From Armatimonadota bacterium (lineage in GTDB: Bacteria; Armatimonadota; Fimbriimonadia; Fimbriimonadales; Fimbriimonadaceae): DNA of 64,000 bases. The stretch is from contig JAFDWX010000002.1 in NCBI GenBank assembly GCA_018268255.1, positions 174,884 through 238,883 on the forward strand, written 5' to 3'. Position numbers and translations under genes: made by a program. Within the stretch, counting starts at the first letter, position 1; each line of letters starts with the position of its first letter. The notes beneath the pieces are model-generated. The model ran no database searches. It was not told the DNA's origin and worked only from the letters and a program-made list of their open reading frames with translations. Positions 15,768-23,889 of the stretch are shown in pieces.

Positions 15768-17309
15768 TTAGGCTGCCCGCGTGCCTTGCGCTACATGTAG
15801 GTAGTTCGAGGGTCCCGTGGTGAACTGATTCACCCTTTCGGTGAGCAACTCACTCAGTGATGCAGCTTCGCTTGCGCCCCTCGACAACTCCTCCATGCTG
15901 GCGGAAAGTTCTTGCGCTCCAGCCGCAGATTCCTCAGCGATTGCGGCGACCGAGGTCACGTTTTCTGCAAGTACTTCTGTCGAACGGCGCATCTCGGTAC
16001 TTGCCGACTGGTTGGCTTTTGCTGCTGTTGAAACAGTGTCCATTCGCGCCGTGACCTTTTCGGATTGATTGCTCACTTGGGATGTCAGTGTTGCGACGTC
16101 GTTGGCGGCCGAAACCAGAATCTCCAACGCTTTGCCTGCTTGCTCACTCGCTCCGGCTCCTGCTTCCACGGTATGGACGCTCTCGCGCATCGCCACGACC
16201 GTTTCGCCTACCGTATCACGAACTTTCTGGATCAATGAAACGATCTCCTGGGTTGATGATCGAGATATTTCGGCCAGCTTACGCACTTCTTCGGCTACCA
16301 CGGCGAAGCCTCTACCGTGTTCACCCGCTCGCGCAGCCTCGATGGCCGCGTTAAGGGCCAACAAATTGGTTTGGTCCGCAATGTTGTTGATGGTCTCCAC
16401 GATTGTGCCGATCTGCTTGCCGAGCGCGTCGAGCTCGGTAACGCGATCGGCGGAAGTGTTTACGGCAGTGCGGACTTCATCCATGAGCTTAATTGTGGTG
16501 ACCACTGCGTCGTTGCCAGTCGAAGCATCGACCGCCATCTGCTCAGCTCGGGTTGTGGCAGTTCGGAGGTGAGTCAAGGAGCTTGCAAGAGATTCGAGCG
16601 CTTCCTCGAGCAGCTTGACTTGGCTGCCACTCGACCCAGAGACTTCCTCCACCACGTGAGCCACCACATCTGTCGCACTTGCAGCGGAGGAAGCTGTAGA
16701 TGCCAGATTCTCCGATCCCCCTGCGATGTCGGTCGCAGATGCTTTGCACTGCTCGGTTGCATCTGCGATCGTGGTCGATGTCTCTGCTAAGCTGTCGGCC
16801 GACTCCCGAATAGAGTTGATGAGGACCGCGATCGAGGCTCGGGTTGTTTCATAAGCCATCACAGAACCCTGAATGTTTCCAAGGGTGGTGTTGAACGCCG
16901 TGGCCAGCGCTCCGAGCTCATCCGATGACCGAACCACCACGGGTTTGGTCGCTGGCAAAACCTCATAGGTCAAATCCCCTCCGGCAAAACGCTCCAAGCC
17001 CGTCGTGAGTTGCAGTGTGCAGTGCCCGGAAATGGAATCCAATCCTTTTTGGATCGGATGCAACGATTGGAGCAAGTATTTTGTGAGACCCCAATAGACG
17101 GCAATCGTAATCGGCACTGAGGTCCAGAGGAGGAGGTACTGCAGTGCAATCCGCTCACTGGCGCTGGGATCACTTATCAGGTGAAGGGTCTGGATTGCGA
17201 CCAAGTTCGACGTGATCGTAAAGGCAAGCACAATTCCAAACGAGAAAGCGAGCTTGGCCTTGAGCGACAGGTTGCGGATGCCAGTGGTCAGATTAATCAT
17301 GATCGTCAC
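15768..17309 (-). CDS. methyl-accepting chemotaxis protein
   Basis: 513 residues. Two membrane helices at about 18-42 and 60-85 enclose only a very short periplasmic loop, so there is no large external sensor domain. A HAMP-like linker (about 85-150) and a long coiled-coil signalling domain follow, with the CheA/CheW hairpin tip near '[18 protein letters not shown]' and '[16 protein letters not shown]'. It may sense membrane state or act through a partner. No other chemotaxis gene is in the window. Confidence 0.94.
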   Translation of the reverse strand: MTIMINLTTGIRNLSLKAKLAFSFGIVLAFTITSNLVAIQTLHLISDPSASERIALQYLLLWTSVPITIAVYWGLTKYLLQSLHPIQKGLDSISGHCTLQLTTGLERFAGGDLTYEVLPATKPVVVRSSDELGALATAFNTTLGNIQGSVMAYETTRASIAVLINSIRESADSLAETSTTIADATEQCKASATDIAGGSENLASTASSAASATDVVAHVVEEVSGSSGSQVKLLEEALESLASSLTHLRTATTRAEQMAVDASTGNDAVVTTIKLMDEVRTAVNTSADRVTELDALGKQIGTIVETINNIADQTNLLALNAAIEAARAGEHGRGFAVVAEEVRKLAEISRSSTQEIVSLIQKVRDTVGETVVAMRESVHTVEAGAGASEQAGKALEILVSAANDVATLTSQVSNQSEKVTARMDTVSTAAKANQSASTEMRRSTEVLAENVTSVAAIAEESAAGAQELSASMEELSRGASEAASLSELLTERVNQFTTGPSNYLHVAQGTRAA

Positions 17310-17501
17310 GTAAAGATTCGTTTCACGTTATCATTGGCAAGTTGCGAGTCGTACTCACCTTCGCTGAACGAGTTGTGGGGAAGTTGGCAATAATCCTGCG
17401 GATCGAGGCGGGTGGGTTCAAGCTACAAGTAGCTCCAACTTTGGCTCCTGTGGTGCCAAATACGGTAAATTCGCAAGATCGTTCGGAGTAAGGAAAAGTA
17501 C

Positions 17502-18569
17502 TTGAACCGGTTTGCCTTCGTTGTTCACCCGATAACCCCCAAAGATGCGGCCAAGCGCTATCCGGCCGCTAAGTACTTTCCGGATAAGTGGATCGAGTGG
17601 TTTCTCGCCAAAAAGAAGCCCATGATCTTGAGCGAGGTGAAAGGGATCGAGTCGCTGACGGGAGCTCGGACCGAAGGATTGTTCATCGCTTGTCCGCTTA
17701 CTCCGCATATGATGACTTCGACACTTTCGCTCGAAGCCGTCTACGATAGCATCGGCGGATGCTGCGAAATTGCTCATCGAGAGGGAGCTCAAATCATCGG
17801 GCTGGGAGCGTTTACAGCTGTGGTGGGTGACGGAGGCGTCACCATCGCAAAAAACTCCCCTATCCCGGTGACGACCGGCAACAGTTACACCGTCGCCACC
17901 GCAATCGAGGGTGCTATGAAAGCGGCCGAGATGGTCGGAATTGATCCTCGAATCTCCACATTGGCGGTAGTCGGAGCAACAGGCTCCATCGGGAAAACGT
18001 GCACCAGGATGCTCGGACCGCAGTTCGCCAAGACCATTGCGATTGGTCGGGATTTGGAGCGAACTGAGGCGATTGCCCACGAAATTTCGAACGGCTCCGC
18101 AACCACTGACGTCCACGCGCTCCGGGAAGCAGATGTGATTATCACAGTGACGAGTAGTGACGTCGAGATCATTCTCCCGGAGAATCTCAAGCGTGGGGCA
18201 GTCGTGTGCGATGTCTCTCGGCCCCGTGACGTGAGCGTCCGGGTCGCCAGAGAGCGCCCCGACATTTTGGTGATCGAAGGAGGTGTCGTGAGCGTTCCGG
18301 GCGACGTCGATTTTGGAATCACATTTGGCTTCCCACCCAAAACGGCCTATGCCTGCATGAGCGAAACGATGATGCTCGCGCTCGAAAATCGACTTGAGAA
18401 CTACACGCTGGGTAAAGACGTGAGTGTGGCTCAAGTGGAAGAAACTCAAGGTTGGGCTCAAAAACACGGCTTCCATCTTTCCGGTTTCCGGAGCTTTGAG
18501 CGAGCTGTAGACGAGGCGTCAATCGAGCGGGCCCGCCAGGCTCGTAAAAATATGGTTCAACTTGCTTAG
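17502..18569 (+). CDS. acyl-ACP reductase (AAR)-like Rossmann protein
   Basis: 355 residues from TTG 17502 with an AAGGA upstream. Colinear with cyanobacterial long-chain acyl-[ACP] reductase as I remember it: 'IIGLGAFTAVVGDGG' matches the GGFTSI block, 'PVTTGNSYTVATAIEGAMKAA' matches the TTGNTHTA block, and the NADPH loop VVGATGSIGK lies at residues 156-165. Cys285 in 'AYACMSETMMLALE' falls where the cyanobacterial nucleophilic Cys of 'FACFAEAMLLE' sits. It would reduce acyl thioesters to fatty aldehydes in the cytoplasm. No aldehyde-deformylating oxygenase is seen here. Databases may label such proteins shikimate dehydrogenase-like. Confidence 0.75.
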   Translation: MNRFAFVVHPITPKDAAKRYPAAKYFPDKWIEWFLAKKKPMILSEVKGIESLTGARTEGLFIACPLTPHMMTSTLSLEAVYDSIGGCCEIAHREGAQIIGLGAFTAVVGDGGVTIAKNSPIPVTTGNSYTVATAIEGAMKAAEMVGIDPRISTLAVVGATGSIGKTCTRMLGPQFAKTIAIGRDLERTEAIAHEISNGSATTDVHALREADVIITVTSSDVEIILPENLKRGAVVCDVSRPRDVSVRVARERPDILVIEGGVVSVPGDVDFGITFGFPPKTAYACMSETMMLALENRLENYTLGKDVSVAQVEETQGWAQKHGFHLSGFRSFERAVDEASIERARQARKNMVQLA

Positions 18570-18681
18570 TGGAGTAAACTCCAACTCCCCATGGAGGCAG
18601 GTCAAGCGCAGATCCCTAGAACAATCAACTTGGCCTCCGGCATCTCTGTCGAGAGCAGTCCGGTTCTTTCAATTTCCGTAC

Positions 18682-18730
18682 GTCTCCCCCTCAATTCCCC
18701 TCAATGCGCTTCGCTCATGAGGTGGACTTT
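18682..18730 (+). repeat. CTCCCCCTC-type repeat, copy A
   Basis: A GTCTCCCCCTCAATTCCCCTC block followed by 'GCGCTTCGCTCATGAGGTGGA'. It matches two adjacent blocks at 45026-45075 and 45080-45125. It sits in the 5' region of the ABC ATPase gene. Confidence 0.6.
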
Positions 18731-18747
18731 GGCATGGAGGTGGTCCG

Positions 18748-19500
18748 GTGCTTGACGTCCAGAATGTGAGCCACTGGTTCGGCGATCGGCAGGTGCTGGA
18801 TCAGATCAGCTTTGCGATCGAGACCAAAGAGATTTTGGTGATCATGGGTGCCAGCGGAGGCGGGAAGACCACTCTCCTCCGATGCATCAACGGCTTGATC
18901 GTGCCCACCGAAGGCGATATTCTGGTCGACGACGTCAGCGTTCGCAAGAACGCTGACTCGGTCCGTCAAAAGATGGGTTTTGTTTTTCAGTATGCGGCTC
19001 TCTTTGACTACCTCAATGTAGAAGAAAACGTCGCATTCGGCCTTCGCAGGAAGCCCGGTATCAAGCGCAATTCCATTCCAGAAACGGTGGCCACAATGCT
19101 GAAGCTGGTGGGTTTGGAGGGTGCGGAAAAGCTCATGCCGAGCGAACTCAGCGGAGGCATGCGCAAGCGGGTCGGTTTGGCGAGAGCGTTGGCGATGGAA
19201 CCCAGCTACGTGCTTTACGATGAACCGACCAGTGGGCTCGATCCGGTTACGGCATATTCCATCGACCGCTTGATCGTCGAAACTCGCGACGAGGTTGGGG
19301 TCACCAGCATTGTGGTGAGCCATGATCTTTCGAGCGTCCTCCGGGTGGCGGATAAGATTGCGTTCCTGGATGGTGGGAAGCTCGCTTTCTTTGGTACTCC
19401 TGCCGAATTCCGGAAAGAAAGAAGGGAATCCATTGACGAATTGGTCGAAAAAGCGCGTGCCGAGAGTTTTCTGGAATCTGCCCAAGCCGAAAGGCCGTAG
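18748..19500 (+). CDS. ABC transporter ATP-binding protein, MlaF-like
   Basis: 250 residues from GTG 18748 with a GGAGG six to seven bases upstream (18737-18741). Walker A 'GASGGGKTTLLR', Q-loop 'FVFQYAALFDYLNVEENVAFGLR', signature 'LSGGMRKRVGLARALA', Walker B 'YVLYDEPTSGLDP' and H-loop 'VVSHDL' are intact. The 'GGMRKR' signature and 'FDxLxVxEN' point to the MlaF/Ttg2A phospholipid-trafficking ATPases of the outer membrane asymmetry system. No permease (MlaE) or MCE protein gene is adjacent, so its partners lie elsewhere. Confidence 0.9.
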   Translation: MLDVQNVSHWFGDRQVLDQISFAIETKEILVIMGASGGGKTTLLRCINGLIVPTEGDILVDDVSVRKNADSVRQKMGFVFQYAALFDYLNVEENVAFGLRRKPGIKRNSIPETVATMLKLVGLEGAEKLMPSELSGGMRKRVGLARALAMEPSYVLYDEPTSGLDPVTAYSIDRLIVETRDEVGVTSIVVSHDLSSVLRVADKIAFLDGGKLAFFGTPAEFRKERRESIDELVEKARAESFLESAQAERP

Positions 19501-19562
19501 TCCTGAGTGAACTTCGGGAGCAAACTCTCGTCTTGTACGGTTGTAAACTGGTGGAAACCCAA

Positions 19563-20051
19563 ATGAAAAGCATTCTCAAACTCGTTTCGGTTGCAGCGTT
19601 GGCTGCTATGGTGATCGGCTCCAGCTTCGCGCAGACCCCTCCAGGACCTCGCGGCGGCGGCAAGGGTCCTGCGAATGGACAGCAGGGCGGGCAGCGGATG
19701 CGCGGCGGTGGCATGATGAAGATGCAGCAGGAGATCTTCGCGAAACTCAACCTCACCGCTGATCAGAAGAAGAAGATTGAAGCTCTCAACAAGAAAACCG
19801 GCGACGCGATGCGCGCTTTGGAGAATAAGAAGCCCGAAGAGCGAAGGACAGCGATGCAGAAGATTCGAGAGGATCACCAGAACGCCCTTATGAAGATCCT
19901 CACTCCCAAGCAGCAGCAGGAGTACAAGAAGTTGATGAAGGAACAGATGGAGAAGTTCCGAAAGGAGCATCCGGGCGGACCTGGTGGCCCTAATGGCGGA
20001 GCTCCCAACAAGGGCGCTGGCGGAAACAAGGGCGGCAAGAAGCCAGCCTAA
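19563..20051 (+). CDS. exported Spy/CpxP-like (LTXXQ) protein
   Basis: 162 residues from ATG 19563, chosen because it begins a clean signal peptide (MKSILKLVSVAALAAMVIGSSFAQ). Gly/Pro-rich linkers flank a helical core with 'LNLTADQKKKIEALNKK' and 'ILTPKQQQEYKKLM', the paired LTxxQ motifs of periplasmic Spy/CpxP chaperones. Probably a periplasmic stress chaperone or metal-responsive protein. A strong terminator follows. Confidence 0.82.
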   Translation: MKSILKLVSVAALAAMVIGSSFAQTPPGPRGGGKGPANGQQGGQRMRGGGMMKMQQEIFAKLNLTADQKKKIEALNKKTGDAMRALENKKPEERRTAMQKIREDHQNALMKILTPKQQQEYKKLMKEQMEKFRKEHPGGPGGPNGGAPNKGAGGNKGGKKPA

Positions 20052-20076
20052 CAAGCAACTTTACAAGTCGTTCTCG

Positions 20077-20111
20077 AAGGTCCACCTGACGGTGTCAGGT
20101 GGACCTTTTTG
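20077..20111 (+). terminator. Rho-independent terminator
   Basis: AAGGTCCACCTGAC (20077-20090) pairs with GTCAGGTGGACCTT (20094-20107) around GGT, followed by a T-run. It ends the Spy-like gene and lies just before the convergent acetyltransferase stop (20115). Confidence 0.92.
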
Positions 20112-20114
20112 GTT

Positions 20115-20639
20115 TCATTTTTGGAGACTCAGCTTTAGACCCCACTCGGGACTCTGGTCAGGGTCGTGGCAAATCCGATCGCCAATCACCCGCGCACCCA
20201 GTCGCTGGTACAGGCGATGCGCCTGCTCGAAACGCTTATCCGACCATATTTCCATCGCGACGCAACCACGATCTGTCGCGTAATCCAGCACCGCTTGCAG
20301 CAACGCTCCGCCGACTCCGCTTCGACGATGGTCTGGGTGGACATACAAGCGTTCCAGCGCGCAGTCGCATCCCAAAATCCTCCGATAACCCTCGACTTCC
20401 TCGATCTCGTCCCCGTCGGGCAAGCGCGGGAAAATGTGCAGTGCGGACGTGCCGACGACCGTGCCGTCCTCGCTTTCCGCAACGAAGAACCGATGTGGTG
20501 AGGCGTAGTACTCCTCCAGATCATAGAGGTCCTTGTGGTAGTCCTCTGGGTCCCACGTGAAGCCGTACTCGTCGTAGACCGCCTTAACAACGAAAGCGGC
20601 ACCCGGTTCATCGCCGCGTGCCGCAGTTCGAATTCGCAT
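20115..20639 (-). CDS. GNAT family N-acetyltransferase
   Basis: 174 residues with a single GNAT domain. The acetyl-CoA loop is in 'LERLYVHPDHRRSGVGGALLQAVLDYA' (Q/RxxGxG/A pattern), and the C-terminal 'AHRLYQRLGARVIGDR' is typical. The substrate is unknown. Same direction as the lipoprotein upstream. Confidence 0.88.
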   Translation of the reverse strand: MRIRTAARGDEPGAAFVVKAVYDEYGFTWDPEDYHKDLYDLEEYYASPHRFFVAESEDGTVVGTSALHIFPRLPDGDEIEEVEGYRRILGCDCALERLYVHPDHRRSGVGGALLQAVLDYATDRGCVAMEIWSDKRFEQAHRLYQRLGARVIGDRICHDPDQSPEWGLKLSLQK

Positions 20640-20647
20640 TCTCAGAA

Positions 20648-21454
20648 TTATGATCGGCTGAGGATGACGGCGGTACCTGAGACGGGCATCCGTGTTTCAG
20701 GCTTGGTTTTGCGTGCCTCAAAGATAGGCTTGATTTCGGCTAGAGGCTCCTTGAAGTAGCTGATTTGCTCTCCGCCGACGCACCGGTATGGGTACTTGAA
20801 CCCGCCGCCGATCACCAAGGCCAGCCGTCCGGTGGAGGAAACGAACAGGTCAGCCGGATAGGTGCCCAAGTCCTTGATGCCGACACCCTTCGACTGGGAT
20901 TTCAGCTGATCGAGAGCTTCGGTCTTGCGCTTTTCAGTGGTGGGACCAAAGAAAACCTCCCGGCTTTCGGCGGGCATGTTGTCCTGCGCGACCGTGGAGA
21001 TTTGAAGATGGAATACTTGGAACTTCGTGTCCTTATAGGCATCCTTGAGCGACTTGAACTCCGGTTCCTTGCTTGGGTCGGAGGGCATCGTCACGACGGT
21101 GTAGTCGAGAGCCTTGCTTTTGCCTCCAAAGTCGATTTTCGCGAGATCGTCGTAAGAGGGGGAAAGCGGCAAAGTGGTCGGGTCGGTATTTAGCAGGGCT
21201 TCGACCATTTGCTTGGACTCGGCCTTATCCAGACCGAGCTTGGCAACAGACTCATTTTTCTGAATATCGGCAACGTCAACCTGGTAAGGCTTGACGTTCT
21301 TTTCGGTCGCAATCTTCTTCTGGACTCTCAAAAGCACTTCGATATCCTTTCGCTGAGAATCCTCCACCGTTTGGTACATCGGTGCCTGGCATCCGGCCAA
21401 AAGGAGCGCGAAGAAAAAGAGTGGCGCCCGTCCGGACGACAGCTTGAATTTCAT
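20648..21454 (-). CDS. lipoprotein of unknown function
   Basis: 268 residues. Lipobox 'FFALLLAGC' with Cys22 as acylation site. The remainder is a soluble exported domain rich in Lys/Asp with no motif I recognise. Only about 4 bases separate it from the mscS stop, so the two are probably co-transcribed and may act together at the envelope. Confidence 0.8.
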   Translation of the reverse strand: MKFKLSSGRAPLFFFALLLAGCQAPMYQTVEDSQRKDIEVLLRVQKKIATEKNVKPYQVDVADIQKNESVAKLGLDKAESKQMVEALLNTDPTTLPLSPSYDDLAKIDFGGKSKALDYTVVTMPSDPSKEPEFKSLKDAYKDTKFQVFHLQISTVAQDNMPAESREVFFGPTTEKRKTEALDQLKSQSKGVGIKDLGTYPADLFVSSTGRLALVIGGGFKYPYRCVGGEQISYFKEPLAEIKPIFEARKTKPETRMPVSGTAVILSRS

Positions 21455-21458
21455 CCCT

Positions 21459-22385
21459 CTATTCTAGCTGTTTCTCGGGTGGCGTTTTTTCTTTAGGCGT
21501 GGTCGTCGGCGTTTGGGATTGTGCTGCGGAGTCCTCGGGTGGCGGCGGGTCTTGCTTCCACCGGACCACGGACTGCGGGAGTGGGATGTCGATTTGTTCT
21601 TCTTTGAAAACCTTGGCGATCGCGAAATTAAGATCGCTGATAATCTTGTTGGGGATCGTTACGAAATCGGTCGTGTAGACGGAGACTCGAAAGTTCAGGG
21701 TGCTCGCTCCAAACGCTGCGAATCGCACCAGAGGCTCCTCGCTGTGGAGTATCGAATCGACAGATTGGGCCGCCCGGATCAACGCCTCACGAACGCGTTC
21801 AGGGTCGGCATCGTACGAAACGCTGACCTCAGTGCTGACCAAACGCCGCCGATCATGGAGCGTCCAGTTTTTGACGGGCTGCTCAATTAGAAGGGAATTA
21901 GGAACAATAATGTCCGCCTCATCGGGAGTGCGAATAATGGTCGAATTGAGTCCGATCGTCCTGACATCGCCTGTGAAGTCCGCCGCCTCGATGCGGTCGC
22001 CCGCTCGGACGAGCCTTCCCAACAAGAGAATGATGCCGCTAAAAAAGTTCCTCGCGACTCCCTGCAAACCAAGTCCGATTCCGACACCGAGAGCACCAGC
22101 AAACGTAAGGAGCTTGGCGTCACTAATCCCCAGGAGACCCGTGAGCATGAACATGCCCACGGCCATGATCACGTAAAAGGTGAGGCGAGCTATCGCATAG
22201 GCTGTGCCCGGCTCGACGTGCGGTAGTTTGCCGAGCCTCTTGGACATAAATCGGCGGAGCCACCGAGCGAACAGGTACAGCAAAATCGAGGAAACGAAGA
22301 ACTGGATAATGTCCAAGCTCGAAACGTCGTTGTACAGGGGCTCGTGCAGTCGGTCCCAAAACGGCATCAAATCAGGGTACCGCAC
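21459..22385 (-). CDS. small-conductance mechanosensitive channel (MscS family)
   Basis: 308 residues. Membrane helices lie at about 25-45, 70-90 and the pore-lining TM3 at about 93-120 ('LLTFAGALGVGIGLGLQGVARNFFSGI', the MscS Gly/Ala pattern). The β domain with 'AGDRIEAADFTGDVRTIGLNSTIIRTPDEADIIVPNS' follows. The C-terminus is Pro/Thr/Glu-rich. It opens on hypo-osmotic shock. Confidence 0.92.
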   Translation of the reverse strand: MRYPDLMPFWDRLHEPLYNDVSSLDIIQFFVSSILLYLFARWLRRFMSKRLGKLPHVEPGTAYAIARLTFYVIMAVGMFMLTGLLGISDAKLLTFAGALGVGIGLGLQGVARNFFSGIILLLGRLVRAGDRIEAADFTGDVRTIGLNSTIIRTPDEADIIVPNSLLIEQPVKNWTLHDRRRLVSTEVSVSYDADPERVREALIRAAQSVDSILHSEEPLVRFAAFGASTLNFRVSVYTTDFVTIPNKIISDLNFAIAKVFKEEQIDIPLPQSVVRWKQDPPPPEDSAAQSQTPTTTPKEKTPPEKQLE

Positions 22386-22427
22386 TCATTTCTCAGAAGA
22401 ATCCGCCATAATCAACTCTTGACGGCT

Positions 22428-22515
22428 GGAGTGGTGTCCGAGTGGTCGAAGGAGCGCGATTGGAAATCGCGTATACGGCAACGTATCGTGGGTTCGAATC
22501 CCACCCGCTCCGCCA
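22428..22515 (+). tRNA. tRNA-Ser (anticodon GGA)
   Basis: Class II tRNA. Acceptor stem GGAGTGG / CCGCTCC, anticodon stem CGCGA/TCGCG with loop TTGGAAA (anticodon GGA at 22462-22464), long variable arm (TATACGGCAACGTATC), TΨC arm GTGGGTTCGAATCCCAC, discriminator G and encoded CCA (22513-22515). It reads UCC and UCU codons. Confidence 0.97.
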
Positions 22516-22528
22516 GCCTCCTATTGTG

Positions 22529-22957
22529 ATGACGAGCGACGTCATGTTAGGTCAGTCCTTGCATCCCTCGGCAGACGAACTGCGCACACGTGATGCGGTG
22601 CTTGCGGCAATTCTGGACAGTGTTGAACGCGAGCAGCGTATTTCGCTTCCTCCGTTCGACCCTAAGGTCAGCATTCCGGGCGCATTTGCTCTTGAAACCA
22701 TCGGTATCGAACCTAATCCCTTCGGCGGGAGTGTTGGAATCTACCGGTACCAGTTTGAAGGAGAGGAAGACCTACTGCACCTGATGGTTTTCCGGTTGGA
22801 TGGCGGCGAATTAACGCCTCAAGAAGGGCAAATGGTCGCCGCGTTTTTGCTTCCCACCGTTTCCCCCACTCAAGTGTGGTTCAAGCCGGGAGAGTTCTCC
22901 CAGCATTTCTACTTGGGGCACGATATTTTGCTCCAAGGCGGTTCCGAAGTCGGTTAG
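22529..22957 (+). CDS. hypothetical protein next to tRNA-Ser
   Basis: 142 residues from ATG 22529, directly behind the tRNA. The frame is open back into the tRNA, but that part is not coding. Soluble, acidic sequence with 'PGAFALETIGIEPNPFGG' and 'YQFEGEEDLLHLMVFRLDGGELTPQEGQMVA'. No family recognised. Convergent with the HNH gene, with a four-base overlap (22954-22957). Confidence 0.65.
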   Translation: MTSDVMLGQSLHPSADELRTRDAVLAAILDSVEREQRISLPPFDPKVSIPGAFALETIGIEPNPFGGSVGIYRYQFEGEEDLLHLMVFRLDGGELTPQEGQMVAAFLLPTVSPTQVWFKPGEFSQHFYLGHDILLQGGSEVG

Positions 22958-23496
22958 GAATGCCCTTCCGGTACCGCAAAAGCTTCAAACACAGGCAAGA
23001 AGAACTGCCAGTCTTCATGTTGTTGAGCCTTTAGGTAAGAGGGAAGTGAAATATAGGGAATGAAATGCGGGCGACGAGGAGGCTTTTTCAGCTTCATCTT
23101 TGCCTGCTGAGGCGTCTTATCACCTTTCTTGAGATTGCATTTTCTGCAACATGCAACGAGGTTGTCCCAGGTCTGAGGGCCGCCCATCCAACGCGGAATA
23201 ACGTGATCGATGGTGAGGTCCTTGCCTCTGACGCCGCAATATTGGCAGGTGAAGTGATCTCTCGCAAGGACGCTGTGCCGAGAGAGTCTCAATTGCGGCA
23301 GTGGACGCCTCACGTGATAACGCATCTTGACAATCGATGGTGCTTGAAGTTCCGCACTTCCCGTGCGAAGGCACCTGTCATGATGCTGGATCACGTCCGC
23401 TTTGCCAAGCATGATCAACGCCATAGCCCGCCGAATGTTGCAAACATTCAGGGGCTCAAAATCCGAGTTGAGTAAGAGCACCTCATAAATGGACAT
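22954..23496 (-). CDS. HNH endonuclease domain protein
   Basis: 180 residues. N-terminal 'YEVLLLNSDFEPLNVCNIRRAMALIMLGKADVI' is the usual start of this widespread chromosomal HNH family. The HNH core is 'CQYCG...LTIDHVIPRWMGGPQTWDNLVACCRKCNLKKGDK', with two CxxC zinc pairs and the DH of the active site. It is not linked to a modification enzyme; the role may be DNA repair or nucleic-acid processing. Confidence 0.92.
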   Translation of the reverse strand: MSIYEVLLLNSDFEPLNVCNIRRAMALIMLGKADVIQHHDRCLRTGSAELQAPSIVKMRYHVRRPLPQLRLSRHSVLARDHFTCQYCGVRGKDLTIDHVIPRWMGGPQTWDNLVACCRKCNLKKGDKTPQQAKMKLKKPPRRPHFIPYISLPSYLKAQQHEDWQFFLPVFEAFAVPEGHS

Positions 23497-23530
23497 TGTG
23501 GTTCACCTGCCAATTCATCCGAGACGCACA

Positions 23531-23566
23531 AAAAGAGGCCTGAACATCGTTGCGTTGTTCAGACCT
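23531..23566 (-). terminator. terminator-like hairpin in the HNH gene leader
   Basis: On the minus strand GAGGTCTGAACA pairs with TGTTCAGGCCTC around a short loop and is followed by TTTTT. It lies about 35 bases before the HNH start codon and behind no other leftward gene, so it fits an attenuator in that gene's leader better than an ordinary gene end. A second small hairpin (GACACG/CGTGTC, 23590-23607) lies upstream. Confidence 0.55.
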
Positions 23567-23889
23567 CGTTTGGGGCACACTCCAGCTGACGACACGTATT
23601 ATCGTGTCAGTCCACACGCTCCCCATTCCTATTCGGAATTTAGATTTCATCGCGCCCGAATCCATTTCGACTACTGTTCCTAACGATAGTGTGGCCCAAA
23701 AAGCTTCAAAAACCTAACGAGATTAACGTCCGTTAACGCAAACGACAGTTTGAAACCCGCACCCTTACCAGGGTAGGTGTCAGAAAATCTGGTGTGCCCT
23801 GAGGCAAGACCTATCATTCCTTCGTCTGGACCATGTATATTCTCTGAGTCGGCCATCGCCGATTTCATGCCATGGATGGTGCAGAAGTC
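23567..23889. other. intergenic region between HNH gene and murA
   Basis: No convincing gene. It holds divergent promoters by position, a dyad TTAACG-TC-CGTTAA (23723-23736) that could be an operator, and a hairpin GACACG/CGTGTC near 23590. Short frames here lack ribosome binding sites and protein-like composition. Confidence 0.5.

Noticed and set aside
17418-18476. 352-residue minus-strand frame opposite the AAR-like gene
   Set aside because: Antisense shadow with His/Asp-rich irregular composition; the plus strand has clear family motifs.
22442-22528. N-terminal extension of the 142-residue hypothetical into tRNA-Ser
   Set aside because: The bases form a complete tRNA with all stems; the protein start is placed at 22529.
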